64,000 nucleotides of DNA from RDXT01 sp033762375. Lineage in GTDB: Bacteria; Bacteroidota; Bacteroidia; J057. Position 1 is the stretch's first letter. Each line of letters opens with the position of its first letter. Below, piece after piece: positions 33,835 through 42,375 of this stretch. The translations under genes were made by a program, and so were the position numbers. A model generated the notes under the pieces. That model made no database searches. It had not been told where the DNA came from and worked only from the letters and a program-made list of their open reading frames with translations. The DNA lies in the NCBI GenBank assembly GCA_033762375.1, contig JANRLQ010000102.1:62001-126000 (forward strand). The letters run 5' to 3'.

Positions 33835-35850
33835 TCATACGTTAGGGTGCTGAGGCAGTGTAAAATACACCTGGGTGCCCTGGCCGGGGGCCGATTCGAT
33901 CCAGATAGTACCCTCGTGCTGTTCAATGATTTTTTTGCAGATAGACAGGCCCACCCCGGACCCCTCATAGTTGCTGCTCAGCGCATGCAGGCGGTTGAAT
34001 ACCCCGAATATTTTGTCCAGATACGCTTGCTCCATCCCGATCCCATTGTCGGAGATACAAAACTGGTATGTTTGATCCGGGAGCAGGGTGGCACTCACCT
34101 GGATGGTAGGCAATTGGTTGCTCCTGAACTTAACGGCATTGTCCAGGAGGTGGTACAACAACAGGTGTATCTGGAGGCGGTCTGCGGCAATCGTAGGGAG
34201 GTTGCCTGCATTGATGCGGATGCTCAGGCCCTCATGCGCCCGTGAGATGCGCTGCACGGTCTCGGCCAGCACTGCGTCAAAGGGGACAGGCTCAAGTTTG
34301 CGATCCAGAATCCCCAGCGTGGAATACTCCATGAGGTCGTCCATCATGCGGTTCATCCGCTTGACACCGGCAGATATAAACCCGATATACTCCTGGGCTT
34401 CCGGGTCAAGGTTGGGGGTCTTGTGTGCCAGCAGGGTAGCAAAACTGCCCACGCCCCGGAGAGGCTCTTTCAGGTCATGGGAGATAATATGCGCAAATCG
34501 CTGGAGGTCTTCATTGGAGGAGGCCAGGCGCTCTTTTTCAGATTTCAGGGCATGGTTCAGGGTGCTGAGCTGCTGATTGACGCGGGTCAGGGTGCGGGAC
34601 CGGCTCCATCCCAGCATACTCAGGATCAGAATGAGCAGGATCACGACCCCGATCATTATATTGCGAAGCTGCTGTGTATTTTGTGCCGCCATCTGATCAA
34701 GCTGCTGCTGATACTGATAGCCGCTTTGCAACTGCGACTGCTGGTAAAGTTTATTGACCACACTCAGCGAGTCTTCGTATTGCTGGAGATACGCGAGATA
34801 TTGGTATGCCTTTTCATACTGGCTGTTGAGGGCAAAATAATCAGACAATGCTTTGTTGACCTCCCGTATCAACAGGGGACGGCCAATGTCGTGGGCTATT
34901 TTTTCTGCCTCAAGCAGCAGTGGCAAGGTGAGCGGCGGTGCTCCCAGGGCATTGAGTGTGATGCCTTTGCGGATGGTAAATTCGCAAAACTCGTTTTTGA
35001 GCTGCATGCGCCTGAAAGCCTGGATTACACTGTCCAGGATCGGGATTGCCTGTGAGTGATTGCCATTGTCTGACATCAGGCTGGCGCGCAGTCCCAGCGC
35101 GTACCATTTTCCATACTCGTATCCGATCGCGACGGAGAGATGATACGCCCGCGAGATACAGGCGGTTGCGGAGTCTGTTTGTTGTAGTTTGAGATAACTT
35201 TTGGCCAGGTTGGTATAGCAGTAAACAGCATCTGTGGTATCCCGGCCATGGTGCAGGTATGCCTGTGCTTTGAGGGTGTATGAAAGTGCTTCGTCCGGGA
35301 AGTCCTGGTCCAGCATGATCTCTCCCATATTGACATTAAAATTCATGAGAGAGGATGAGTCTCCCAGCCGCTCTGCGATCCGCAGGGCAGCGAGCTGGTT
35401 GTGCATGGCCAGGTGGTACTTGCCGGCATAGGTCTGGACGATGGATCTCCAGAACAAAATTAAGGCCCGCTCATGCTGATAGGTGGTCGTATCATCAGGC
35501 AACATAAGGATGGCCTCATCCATATACGACTCAGCCTGACAATAATCATCCAGTGCAAAATAGTAGATGGACCCGATGGCGAGGTAGGCATCACTTTGCC
35601 GCTTGTAGTGGCGGTTTTTGGTGGCGGTATACAGCCATTTTTCGGCCCAATAGAGAGATTTAGAGGTATTGGAGGTATAGGCGCTATACACCAGCGCTTC
35701 ATATGCCGGATATAAGCTGTCAGTCTGGTTGAGGGCTTCCCAGGTTATGGTTTTGAGCGAGTCCGCTTCTGATGCGCGGGTATGTCCCGGGATGAGGAGG
35801 ATACTTAGCGTAATGCCGACCAGCCTGAGGATGTGTACAGGAAATTTCAT
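33835..35850 (-). CDS. TPR-containing sensor histidine kinase A
   Basis: 671 residues: signal sequence, about 350 residues of periplasmic TPR repeats (LYWAEKWLYTATKNRHYKRQ, ALRIAERLGDSSSLMNFNVN, CYTNLAKSYLKLQQTDSATA), one transmembrane helix (IMIGVVILLILILSMLGW) and a coiled coil. The HisKA domain has phosphorylatable His458 (FAHIISHDLKEPLRG), and the HATPase_c domain has the N box (LLDNAVKFRS), G1 (DNGIGMEQ), F box (KIFGVFNRL) and G2 (GSGVGLSICKKIIEQHEG). It has neither a receiver domain nor an adjacent response regulator. It lies 10 bases downstream of a homologous kinase gene, so they are co-transcribed. Confidence 0.9.
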   Translation of the reverse strand: MKFPVHILRLVGITLSILLIPGHTRASEADSLKTITWEALNQTDSLYPAYEALVYSAYTSNTSKSLYWAEKWLYTATKNRHYKRQSDAYLAIGSIYYFALDDYCQAESYMDEAILMLPDDTTTYQHERALILFWRSIVQTYAGKYHLAMHNQLAALRIAERLGDSSSLMNFNVNMGEIMLDQDFPDEALSYTLKAQAYLHHGRDTTDAVYCYTNLAKSYLKLQQTDSATACISRAYHLSVAIGYEYGKWYALGLRASLMSDNGNHSQAIPILDSVIQAFRRMQLKNEFCEFTIRKGITLNALGAPPLTLPLLLEAEKIAHDIGRPLLIREVNKALSDYFALNSQYEKAYQYLAYLQQYEDSLSVVNKLYQQSQLQSGYQYQQQLDQMAAQNTQQLRNIMIGVVILLILILSMLGWSRSRTLTRVNQQLSTLNHALKSEKERLASSNEDLQRFAHIISHDLKEPLRGVGSFATLLAHKTPNLDPEAQEYIGFISAGVKRMNRMMDDLMEYSTLGILDRKLEPVPFDAVLAETVQRISRAHEGLSIRINAGNLPTIAADRLQIHLLLYHLLDNAVKFRSNQLPTIQVSATLLPDQTYQFCISDNGIGMEQAYLDKIFGVFNRLHALSSNYEGSGVGLSICKKIIEQHEGTIWIESAPGQGTQVYFTLPQHPNV

Positions 35851-35860
35851 ACGCAGCTGG

Positions 35861-37867
35861 TTATAGGGTCAGGTCCGGAAGGGTGAATACAAAAGAGGTG
35901 CCTTTGTCCGGCGCTGACTCGGCCCAGATAGCCCCTTTGTGCTGCTCCACGATCCGCTTGCACAGGGCCAGGCCGATGCTATCCACCTGACTGCCCGGTT
36001 TGGAGAAGATCTTAAACAGCATGTCAAAGTCTTCAGGAGGAATGCCTTTTCCGTTGTCTTTGAGGACAATCCGCCAGTAGTCACCATCCTGCCGGGCAGA
36101 GATATGGATTTCTGGGTCTTGGGTACCCCGGAGGCGTATGCTGTTGGCGATGAGTTGCTGGAAGAGCACGACAATCTGCCGCTTGTTGGCGACCAGGGTG
36201 GGGAGGCCCTGTACCTTGATGCGGACCTTGCGGCGTGACTCCTCCGGGAGCTGGGTGATGGCCAGGCTCAGGGCGTCTGCCAGGTCCAGGGATTCGGGTT
36301 CTTCTTCGCCGGCTTCTGTGATGGTGTACATCGCGATACTGGCCAGGAGCTGCTCCAGCCGCTGGGTCTGGTGTTTGATCAGGGTCAGGCCTTCTCCTAC
36401 AGCACCGCCTGCAGTTTCTTGTTCCAGGGTCGCCAGGGCGTCTTTGATATGAAGCACAGGCTGCCGGAGATCGTGTGCAGCCAGCCCTGCAAACTGTGCC
36501 ATCTCGGTATTGCTGCTGGCCAGCAACTCGTTTTGGCGTTGTATCTCGGTGTTTTTTTGCTGGAGGACATCGTTTGTGTGGCGCTGGGTGACATAGCGGT
36601 TGTACACCAGCCAAAGAATCACGGCGAGCAGGCCTATGCCGCTGGAGAGGCCCAGGAGGGTCCAGCGCTGGCGGGTAAGTTTGCCCTGCTGCTGGAGTTC
36701 AAGGATCATACGTTCACGGCGCTGTATCTCAAACTCATTCTCCATATCCGTCATCTGCTCCATGGTTTTCTGGCTGATGAGGGAGTCGCGGTAGAGATTG
36801 TACTGTCTGAGAAGGCGATAGGCCTCGGGCACCCGGCCCAGGGCTTCGCTGCACTCCGCCATAAACTGGTACCCCTGCATGATGCTGGGTTTGGCCCCGA
36901 TGCGCAGGGCGTCGTCTGTGGCAGACCGCAGGGAGTCCAGGGCCAGGGCATATCTTCCCTGCGCCATATAGGTCTGGGCGAGCTCGATCGTGTAGTCAAT
37001 CTGGTCAAGCTCACTTTTGAGGACCCCAAACTGCAGGATCGCAGCCTTGAGGTTTGTTTCTGACTCAGGCAGTTGCCGGTTCATTCGTGCGATGGTGCCC
37101 ATCAGCCCCTGCGAATAAGCCAGTCCGTAGGTATAATCGGCTTCGCGGGCGATATCAAGCGATTCCTTGGCATACCGCCGGGCCTCTTCTATGTCTTCTT
37201 TTTCGATATAGCTGATTGCCAGTGTCGCGACAACCGTATAGTCATTGACATCCTGCCCCAGCTCCCGGTACATCTTCAGGGCTTTTTTCAGATAATCAAT
37301 GGAGAGATCGTATTGTTCCCGGTGCCAGTAGAGCTGTCCGAGCTGGCTGTAGGTCTCGGCCAGACCGGGGGTATCGTTGATCCGGATCCGGATTTCCTGG
37401 GCCTGGAGCTGGTAGTACAGGGCTTGTTTGTAATTGCCCAGGCTCATATATACATAGGAAATTTTGCTCAGGGTACCTGCCAGCTTGGCTTCAGATACTT
37501 TTTCTGCCCCTGCTTCCCGTGCGTCATTAAAGTAGGTCAGCGCGTCCGGGTATTTGTCCATCATAAAATAAGCCCAGCCGATTTTTTCATTCAGCAAAAA
37601 GACTTTTTCAGGCTCGTTTGCTTCATTGAGGTAATTCAGGGCTGACTTGTAGGCATTGACGGCGGCCGGGTAGTCAAATGTCTTATTGTAGCCGTCTCCC
37701 AGGAGAATGTACGCGCCAATGAGTTCTTTTTTGTTATTGGCAGCCAGATGCCTGCTGATTTCCTGCTGGAGGCTGTCCGGATTACCGCCAAGCAGTGGCT
37801 GGAGGCTGATACAAGATATCACACATCCAATCCCCAGCAGACGATATAGGAATAGCGGCAGTTTCAT
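35861..37867 (-). CDS. TPR-containing sensor histidine kinase B
   Basis: 668 residues with the same architecture as the downstream kinase: signal sequence, about 300 residues of TPR (ALNYLNEANEPEKVFLLNEK, AETYSQLGQLYWHREQYDLS, YAKESLDIAREADYTYGLAY), one membrane helix (LGLSSGIGLLAVILWLVYN) and a coiled coil. The HisKA-like His465 lies in AGLAAHDLRQPVLHI, followed by HATPase_c (KDNGKGIPPEDF, FKIFSKPGSQ). The usual Asn of the N box reads LIANSIRLRG, and G2 is SIGLALCKRIVEQHKG, weaker than the canonical GxGLGL. It is probably active but divergent. No partner regulator is adjacent. Confidence 0.88.
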   Translation of the reverse strand: MKLPLFLYRLLGIGCVISCISLQPLLGGNPDSLQQEISRHLAANNKKELIGAYILLGDGYNKTFDYPAAVNAYKSALNYLNEANEPEKVFLLNEKIGWAYFMMDKYPDALTYFNDAREAGAEKVSEAKLAGTLSKISYVYMSLGNYKQALYYQLQAQEIRIRINDTPGLAETYSQLGQLYWHREQYDLSIDYLKKALKMYRELGQDVNDYTVVATLAISYIEKEDIEEARRYAKESLDIAREADYTYGLAYSQGLMGTIARMNRQLPESETNLKAAILQFGVLKSELDQIDYTIELAQTYMAQGRYALALDSLRSATDDALRIGAKPSIMQGYQFMAECSEALGRVPEAYRLLRQYNLYRDSLISQKTMEQMTDMENEFEIQRRERMILELQQQGKLTRQRWTLLGLSSGIGLLAVILWLVYNRYVTQRHTNDVLQQKNTEIQRQNELLASSNTEMAQFAGLAAHDLRQPVLHIKDALATLEQETAGGAVGEGLTLIKHQTQRLEQLLASIAMYTITEAGEEEPESLDLADALSLAITQLPEESRRKVRIKVQGLPTLVANKRQIVVLFQQLIANSIRLRGTQDPEIHISARQDGDYWRIVLKDNGKGIPPEDFDMLFKIFSKPGSQVDSIGLALCKRIVEQHKGAIWAESAPDKGTSFVFTLPDLTL

Positions 37868-37991
37868 ATTGATTGACTAAATTCGCAAATCAAACCGACA
37901 AAGAAAAACCTCCGGGCGGAATTTCGACGCATACATTCGTCTTTGCAGTGTATGTGGTTCAGAGACAGGCCCCAATGGTTGACGCGAAATA

Positions 37992-39020
37992 ATGAATCAA
38001 GACACTTCCGGACCTGTAATTCTTGCCATTGAGTCGTCCTGTGACGAAACTTCTGCTGCCGTCCTGGGAGGACGCAGGGTCTTGTCCAATATTGTCCGGT
38101 CCCAACTGCAACACGCGGCGTACGGAGGCGTGATCCCGGAGCTGGCTTCCCGCCTGCATCAGCAGCATATCGTGCGGGTCGTGGACCAGGCACTGGTCCA
38201 GGCGGGTATCTCCCGCCAGGCGCTGGATGCGGTGGCTTTTACCCAGGGTCCGGGCCTCATGGGGGCCCTGATGGTCGGCGCGAGTTTTGCCAAAGCCTTT
38301 GCCTGGGCACTGGACAAGCCGCTGATCGGGGTTCATCACATGCAGGCACATGTGCTGGCCCATTTCCTGCAAGACCCGGCGCCTTCCTTCCCGTTTTTGT
38401 GCCTCACGGTCTCCGGGGGGCATACCCAGCTGGTCCTGGTCCGTGCGCCCCTGGAGATGGAGGTCGTGGGCGAAACCCTGGATGACGCTGCCGGGGAGGC
38501 CTTTGACAAAGCAGCCAAACTCCTGGGCCTCCCATATCCCGGTGGCCCCCTGGTGGATCAGCATGCCCGCAACGGCAACCCGGCCTTTGTGCAGTTTCCG
38601 GCACCGGACACAGATGATCATACCTTCAGTTTCAGCGGCCTCAAAACTTCCCTCTTGTATTATCTCCGGAAAAAACTCCAAGAAAACCCTGATTTTATCC
38701 AGGAGCACCTCGACGATATATGTGCTTCCTATCAGCACCAGGTGGTCACGATCCTGCTGGACAAGCTCGCCCGGACCGCCACACGCCTCGGGATCACCTG
38801 TCTGGCCATATCGGGCGGGGTCTCCGCCAACTCAGCCCTGCGTGCCCGCTTCCTTGACCTGTGCCAGACACGCGGGTGGCAGGGGTTTATCCCGCCGATG
38901 GCGTACTGCACAGACAATGCAGCCATGATCGGGATCGTGGCACACTACAAATATGCCCTCGGATTAGTGGAGCCACTGGACACAGCACCTTTTGCCAGGG
39001 GCGACTTTGAGGGTGTCTGA
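37992..39020 (+). CDS. tsaD: tRNA N6-threonylcarbamoyladenosine transferase
   Basis: 342 residues, the usual TsaD size. It transfers the threonylcarbamoyl group to A37 of tRNAs that read ANN codons. Motifs include the N-terminal ILAIESSCDETSAAVL, AYGGVIPELASRLH, TQGPGLMGALMVG, the metal-binding histidines H116 and H120 (VHHMQAHVLAH), TVSGGHTQLVLV, LDDAAGEAFDKAAKLLG, and ISGGVSANSALR with the later YCTDNAAMIG. It is divergent from the kinase pair. Confidence 0.97.
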   Translation: MNQDTSGPVILAIESSCDETSAAVLGGRRVLSNIVRSQLQHAAYGGVIPELASRLHQQHIVRVVDQALVQAGISRQALDAVAFTQGPGLMGALMVGASFAKAFAWALDKPLIGVHHMQAHVLAHFLQDPAPSFPFLCLTVSGGHTQLVLVRAPLEMEVVGETLDDAAGEAFDKAAKLLGLPYPGGPLVDQHARNGNPAFVQFPAPDTDDHTFSFSGLKTSLLYYLRKKLQENPDFIQEHLDDICASYQHQVVTILLDKLARTATRLGITCLAISGGVSANSALRARFLDLCQTRGWQGFIPPMAYCTDNAAMIGIVAHYKYALGLVEPLDTAPFARGDFEGV

Positions 39021-39043
39021 CCCTTCATCCGCAGCCGTGTAGG

Positions 39044-39071
39044 AATAAAAAGATCGTCCATGGGGACGATC
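39044..39071 (-). terminator. Intrinsic terminator downstream of rlmD
   Basis: On the minus strand: stem GATCGTCC / GGACGATC with loop CCAT, followed by TTTTTATT. It also lies 24 bases after the tsaD stop on the other strand, where it lacks a T-run. Confidence 0.75.
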
Positions 39072-39156
39072 CGGGTTACACACACAATAAAGGTACCTTA
39101 ATCATAGTCAGGGCTAAACCTAAGCGCCTGATCTCTCGCAGCCAAAAAATGGTTGC

Positions 39157-40674
39157 TCAATCAGGAGCTTCCGTCACCGAATCCGGAAAAACCGTTTCTG
39201 AATCAGTCCCTGACATTTGCAGCCGCTGGACCTCCTCGTCAGCCAGCGGGGTCTCGCGCAGGCGCATGAGTACGACATTTTCTACATGGGCGGTATGGGG
39301 AAACATATCCACCGGCCGTGCGCCCAGGACCTCGTACCATTTTTTCATCAGGAGGATGTCCCGTGCCTGGGTAGCAGGTTTGCAGCTGACATAGATGATA
39401 TGGCGGGGCCTGATGTGCAGAATCTGCTCCACGACGGGCGCATCCATACCCTGCCGGGGCGGGTCGGCGATGATCACGTCCGGAGTACCTGTGCGGGCCG
39501 TGAGTGCTGGGGTGAGCAGGTGGCGCATATCTCCCGCCAAAAACTCAAACTGTGTCTCCGGGAGTTGGTTGAGGCGGACGTTTTCCCAGGCATCAGCCAC
39601 GGCCGAGTCCACGTATTCGATCCCGATGATTCGCGCTGCCAGGTCAGATACAAAAATGCCGATACTGCCCGTGCCGGAGTAGAGGTCGTAGATCACCTGG
39701 TGACGCACAACACCTGCTGGCAGGGTTTGCTGCAAAAAATGGCGGACTACTTCATAGAGCCGGGTTGCCTGCCGGGGATTGGGCTGAAAAAAAGAAGCGG
39801 GCCGCACCCTGAAGTCATATTCCCCCAGCCGGTCGGTATAATACGCAGGCCCCCGCCAGACCTGAACCGGCAGGTCGGAGTACATGCTGTTGACCTTGGT
39901 ATTCAGGATCCAGATGCAGGAGCTGATCGCCGGAAACAACCCGGTCAGGTGTGTGAATATCTGGCCTACTGCCTCCGGATTGTCACGGGCTACGACCAGG
40001 ATCAGCATCAGCTCTCCGGTGTGGACGGAGGTACGGAAAATGACATTGCGGAGGAATCCGGTATGCTGCCGGATGTCATAAAATGGATAGTCCTGGGCCA
40101 GCGCAAACCGGCGCAGCTCATTGCGGATATCGTCTATGAGCGGGGTCTGGAGGTAACAAGTGCTGATGTCGAGCACCTTGTCAAATACCCCCGGTACGTG
40201 AAACCCCAGCGAATCCTGATGCTCCGGCGGGTGCTGCATCTGCTCGCGGGTGAGCCAGGCCCACCGGCTGAAGGTAAACTCCAGCTTGTTGCGGTAATAA
40301 TACGGACTGTCCATCCCTATGATAGGCATAAAGGTCTCCGGATCTACCTTACCGATGCGCCGGAGGGTATTCAGTACCTGGTTTTGTTTAAACCGGAGCT
40401 GCTGTGCGTAACTCAGGTGCTGCCACTTACACCCGCCACACACCCCGAAGTGCTGGCAACGGGGCGTAGTCCTGTCAGGTGATGGTGTGACAATCTCGGC
40501 GATTCTGGCGGCGTAGGCCTTGCCTTCCCGCTTGTATATCTCGACCATCGCGGTATCACCCGGTACGCCTCCCTCAACAAACGTCACGATCCCATCATGT
40601 CGTCCCAGTGCCCGCCCGTCTGTGGCTGTATCCGTGAGGGTGAGAAGCACCTGAAATGCTTTAAATTTTCCCAT
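39157..40674 (-). CDS. rlmD: 23S rRNA (uracil-5-)-methyltransferase, RumA/RlmD type
   Basis: 505 residues: N-terminal TRAM domain (VLLTLTDTATDGRALGRHDG, FVEGGVPGD), then 4Fe-4S ligands C73, C79 and C82 (CQHFGVCGGC) with C173 as the probable fourth. The SAM-binding DLYSGTGSIGIF and the catalytic-Cys motif IIYVSCKPATQARD follow. Family members methylate uridine in rRNA or tRNA; the cluster-bearing type is usually RlmD/RlmCD. The exact target uridine cannot be inferred. Confidence 0.93.
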   Translation of the reverse strand: MGKFKAFQVLLTLTDTATDGRALGRHDGIVTFVEGGVPGDTAMVEIYKREGKAYAARIAEIVTPSPDRTTPRCQHFGVCGGCKWQHLSYAQQLRFKQNQVLNTLRRIGKVDPETFMPIIGMDSPYYYRNKLEFTFSRWAWLTREQMQHPPEHQDSLGFHVPGVFDKVLDISTCYLQTPLIDDIRNELRRFALAQDYPFYDIRQHTGFLRNVIFRTSVHTGELMLILVVARDNPEAVGQIFTHLTGLFPAISSCIWILNTKVNSMYSDLPVQVWRGPAYYTDRLGEYDFRVRPASFFQPNPRQATRLYEVVRHFLQQTLPAGVVRHQVIYDLYSGTGSIGIFVSDLAARIIGIEYVDSAVADAWENVRLNQLPETQFEFLAGDMRHLLTPALTARTGTPDVIIADPPRQGMDAPVVEQILHIRPRHIIYVSCKPATQARDILLMKKWYEVLGARPVDMFPHTAHVENVVLMRLRETPLADEEVQRLQMSGTDSETVFPDSVTEAPD

Positions 40675-40755
40675 GTAGCAAAAGTAATATTTCCGGAGGA
40701 TGTGGGAGAGGTCCGCCGGACAGAAAAAATTTTATTTATCGTTCGGTAAAAATGC

Positions 40756-40762
40756 TATATTG
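40756..40762 (+). promoter_or_regulatory. Candidate -7 box for the DUF1569 gene
   Basis: TATATTG followed by CCCCC, 57 bases before the ATG at 40819, in an AT-rich intergenic region. The same heptamer precedes the genes at 26765 and 41928. Confidence 0.35.
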
Positions 40763-40818
40763 CCCCCAGTCCTATTGCAGATGGTTTTATCAATGTTTGG
40801 CCTCATAACCTGTTTGCT

Positions 40819-41310
40819 ATGAATCCATATGAAATGCCTGCTGAGGTTTTTTTGTTTGAAAAAGTTCCTGCCCTGTTGACCCGCCTGACCCCGGAGACGC
40901 CTGCATTATGGGGGTTGATGGATGCACAACAGATGGTGGAGCATGTGTCACTGCTGTTTTATATTTCACAAAAAGAAGCAAACACACCTTGTGTCACACC
41001 ACCTGATAAGCTGGAGCGCGCCCGGCAGTTTTTGTTCAATCAGAAGCCGATGCGCGAAAACACCAAAGGACCGCTTATGCCTGATACGCCGCACCCACAC
41101 CGGTATCCCAGCCTGGAAGAGGCGATCCGTCGGTTGCTCGCCCATATGGAGGCCTATCGTACATATCATGCCGAAAATCCCGGGGCAACCATCATGCATC
41201 CGTTTTTTGGGCAGCTCACGGGAGCGGAGTGGGCATTGTTTCATCGTAAGCACCTGATCCACCACCTGACGCAGTTTGGGTTGCTGGACCGTGTACCTCA
41301 GGAAGCCTGA
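40819..41310 (+). CDS. DUF1569/DinB-like four-helix protein
   Basis: 163 residues, mainly helical. WGLMDAQQMVEHVSLLFYIS near the N-terminus and HPFFGQLTGAEWALFHRKHLIHHLTQFGLL at the C-terminus match the DUF1569 pattern, a DinB-fold family with conserved histidines that could bind a metal. Biochemical role unknown. The Nudix gene follows after 10 bases, so the two are probably co-transcribed. Confidence 0.8.
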   Translation: MNPYEMPAEVFLFEKVPALLTRLTPETPALWGLMDAQQMVEHVSLLFYISQKEANTPCVTPPDKLERARQFLFNQKPMRENTKGPLMPDTPHPHRYPSLEEAIRRLLAHMEAYRTYHAENPGATIMHPFFGQLTGAEWALFHRKHLIHHLTQFGLLDRVPQEA

Positions 41311-41320
41311 TCTGATCCTT

Positions 41321-41851
41321 ATGACAACCTATGTTTTTTGTCCTGTGTGTGGGAAGCCCCTCCGGGACGCCGTAAAAGCCGGCCTGGAGCACCGGGTATG
41401 CCCGGATGAGGCGTGTGGATTTGTACATTGGGACAATCCCGTGCCAGTAGTGGCAGCCATTGTGGAGCGGGGGGACAGCCTCCTCCTGGTCAGGAGCATC
41501 GGCTGGCCTGACGGGTGGTATGCCCTGGTGACGGGATTTCTGGAGAAAGGAGAGACACCGGAGGATGCTGTACTGCGCGAAGTACAGGAGGAGACCGGAC
41601 TTAAGGCAGAGATGGGGAGTTTTGTGGGGGTGTATCCTTTTTTCAGGCGCAACCAGCTTTTGCTGGTGTATCATGTGACGGTCCCGTCTGATGTGCCGAT
41701 TGTGCTGGATACCACAGAGCTCGTGGATTATCGTGAAGTGCGGGTAGAGCAGGTGCAGCCCTGGCCTATGGGCACGGGTATCGCCCTGCGGGACTGGCTG
41801 CGCACGCGGGGGTATGAGCGCGAGTTTGTGCAGATGCCAGGCCGGGTATGA
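41321..41851 (+). CDS. Nudix hydrolase with zinc ribbon (NudC-like)
   Basis: 176 residues from the ATG at 41321. An N-terminal zinc ribbon is formed by C7, C10, C27 and C32 (FCPVCG, CPDEAC). The Nudix box is complete: G-FLEKG-E-TPEDAVL-REVQEETGL, with the metal-binding REVQEE. Zinc ribbon plus Nudix is typical of NADH/NAD-cap pyrophosphatases, but the SQPWPFPxS signature that identifies NudC is absent, so the substrate is uncertain. Confidence 0.9.
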   Translation: MTTYVFCPVCGKPLRDAVKAGLEHRVCPDEACGFVHWDNPVPVVAAIVERGDSLLLVRSIGWPDGWYALVTGFLEKGETPEDAVLREVQEETGLKAEMGSFVGVYPFFRRNQLLLVYHVTVPSDVPIVLDTTELVDYREVRVEQVQPWPMGTGIALRDWLRTRGYEREFVQMPGRV

Positions 41852-41912
41852 GACAGTGGGTTTAGTCTTATTCTAAATTACGTTTCGGAGCAGCTTTTTA
41901 AAATAGGTATCG

Positions 41913-41919
41913 TATATTG
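41913..41919 (+). promoter_or_regulatory. Candidate -7 box for the metal-efflux operon
   Basis: TATATTG only 8 bases before the ATG at 41928. If used, the message would be nearly leaderless or would start translation further in. Confidence 0.3.
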
Positions 41920-41927
41920 CACATAAT

Positions 41928-42293
41928 ATGATACGCAGTTTTCGTACCGGCCTATTAGGGCTGGCCCTGGTGATGACCCTGGGCCATATGCTGATGCCAC
42001 ACGGGCATACAGCACCGGACAAGCTGTGTATCTGTGCTGATACTGACGCAGGTACTTCCCTGATCGGGGCACTGACCCGGTCATTTGCACATCATAATCC
42101 CGGACAGGGCCATCTGGAGCGGTTTCAGCAGCAGGAGCAGGATATAACTGTAGCTGTCTGGCCAGGTGATTTAACGGTATCTCTCATACCAGCCCTTCAA
42201 CAGGCGACCCGTGTCTGGCTTCCGGCTTCAGACCTTGTTGTTACCCAGCCTGCGGGTTCCCTGCCCTGGTTCAGAGGTCCCCCTGTTTCCTGA
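41928..42293 (+). CDS. Small His-containing exported protein heading the metal-efflux operon
   Basis: 121 residues. The N-terminal hydrophobic segment MIRSFRTGLLGLALVMTLGH is a signal peptide or anchor. The mature part has scattered metal-ligand candidates: H25-G-H27, C34-I-C36, and HH plus H in SFAHHNPGQGHLE. No family recognised. Small, His/Cys-bearing exported proteins often precede CusA-type pumps in Bacteroidota, so a periplasmic metal-binding or sensing role is reasonable, but this is inferred from position. Confidence 0.6.
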   Translation: MIRSFRTGLLGLALVMTLGHMLMPHGHTAPDKLCICADTDAGTSLIGALTRSFAHHNPGQGHLERFQQQEQDITVAVWPGDLTVSLIPALQQATRVWLPASDLVVTQPAGSLPWFRGPPVS

Positions 42294-42297
42294 TTGT

Positions 42298-42350
42298 TGC
42301 CGTGCGCTTACGGCACCGCCGGACATATCCTTATGTCCTGTCATCTGACA
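42298..42350 (+). other. Three consecutive small hairpins in the leader of the RND pump gene
   Basis: TGCCGT/ACGGCA (42298-42315), GGACATA/TATGTCC (42321-42338) and TGTCA/TGACA (42339-42350) lie back to back between the small protein and cusA. They may affect message processing or translation of the pump. There is no T-run. Confidence 0.45.
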
Positions 42351-42375
42351 TTTTCAGGAAATAACCCTATTTTAC

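Noticed and set aside
39217..40482. 421-codon ORF on the plus strand
   Set aside because: Antisense to rlmD, which carries its Fe-S cysteines and catalytic Cys motif.
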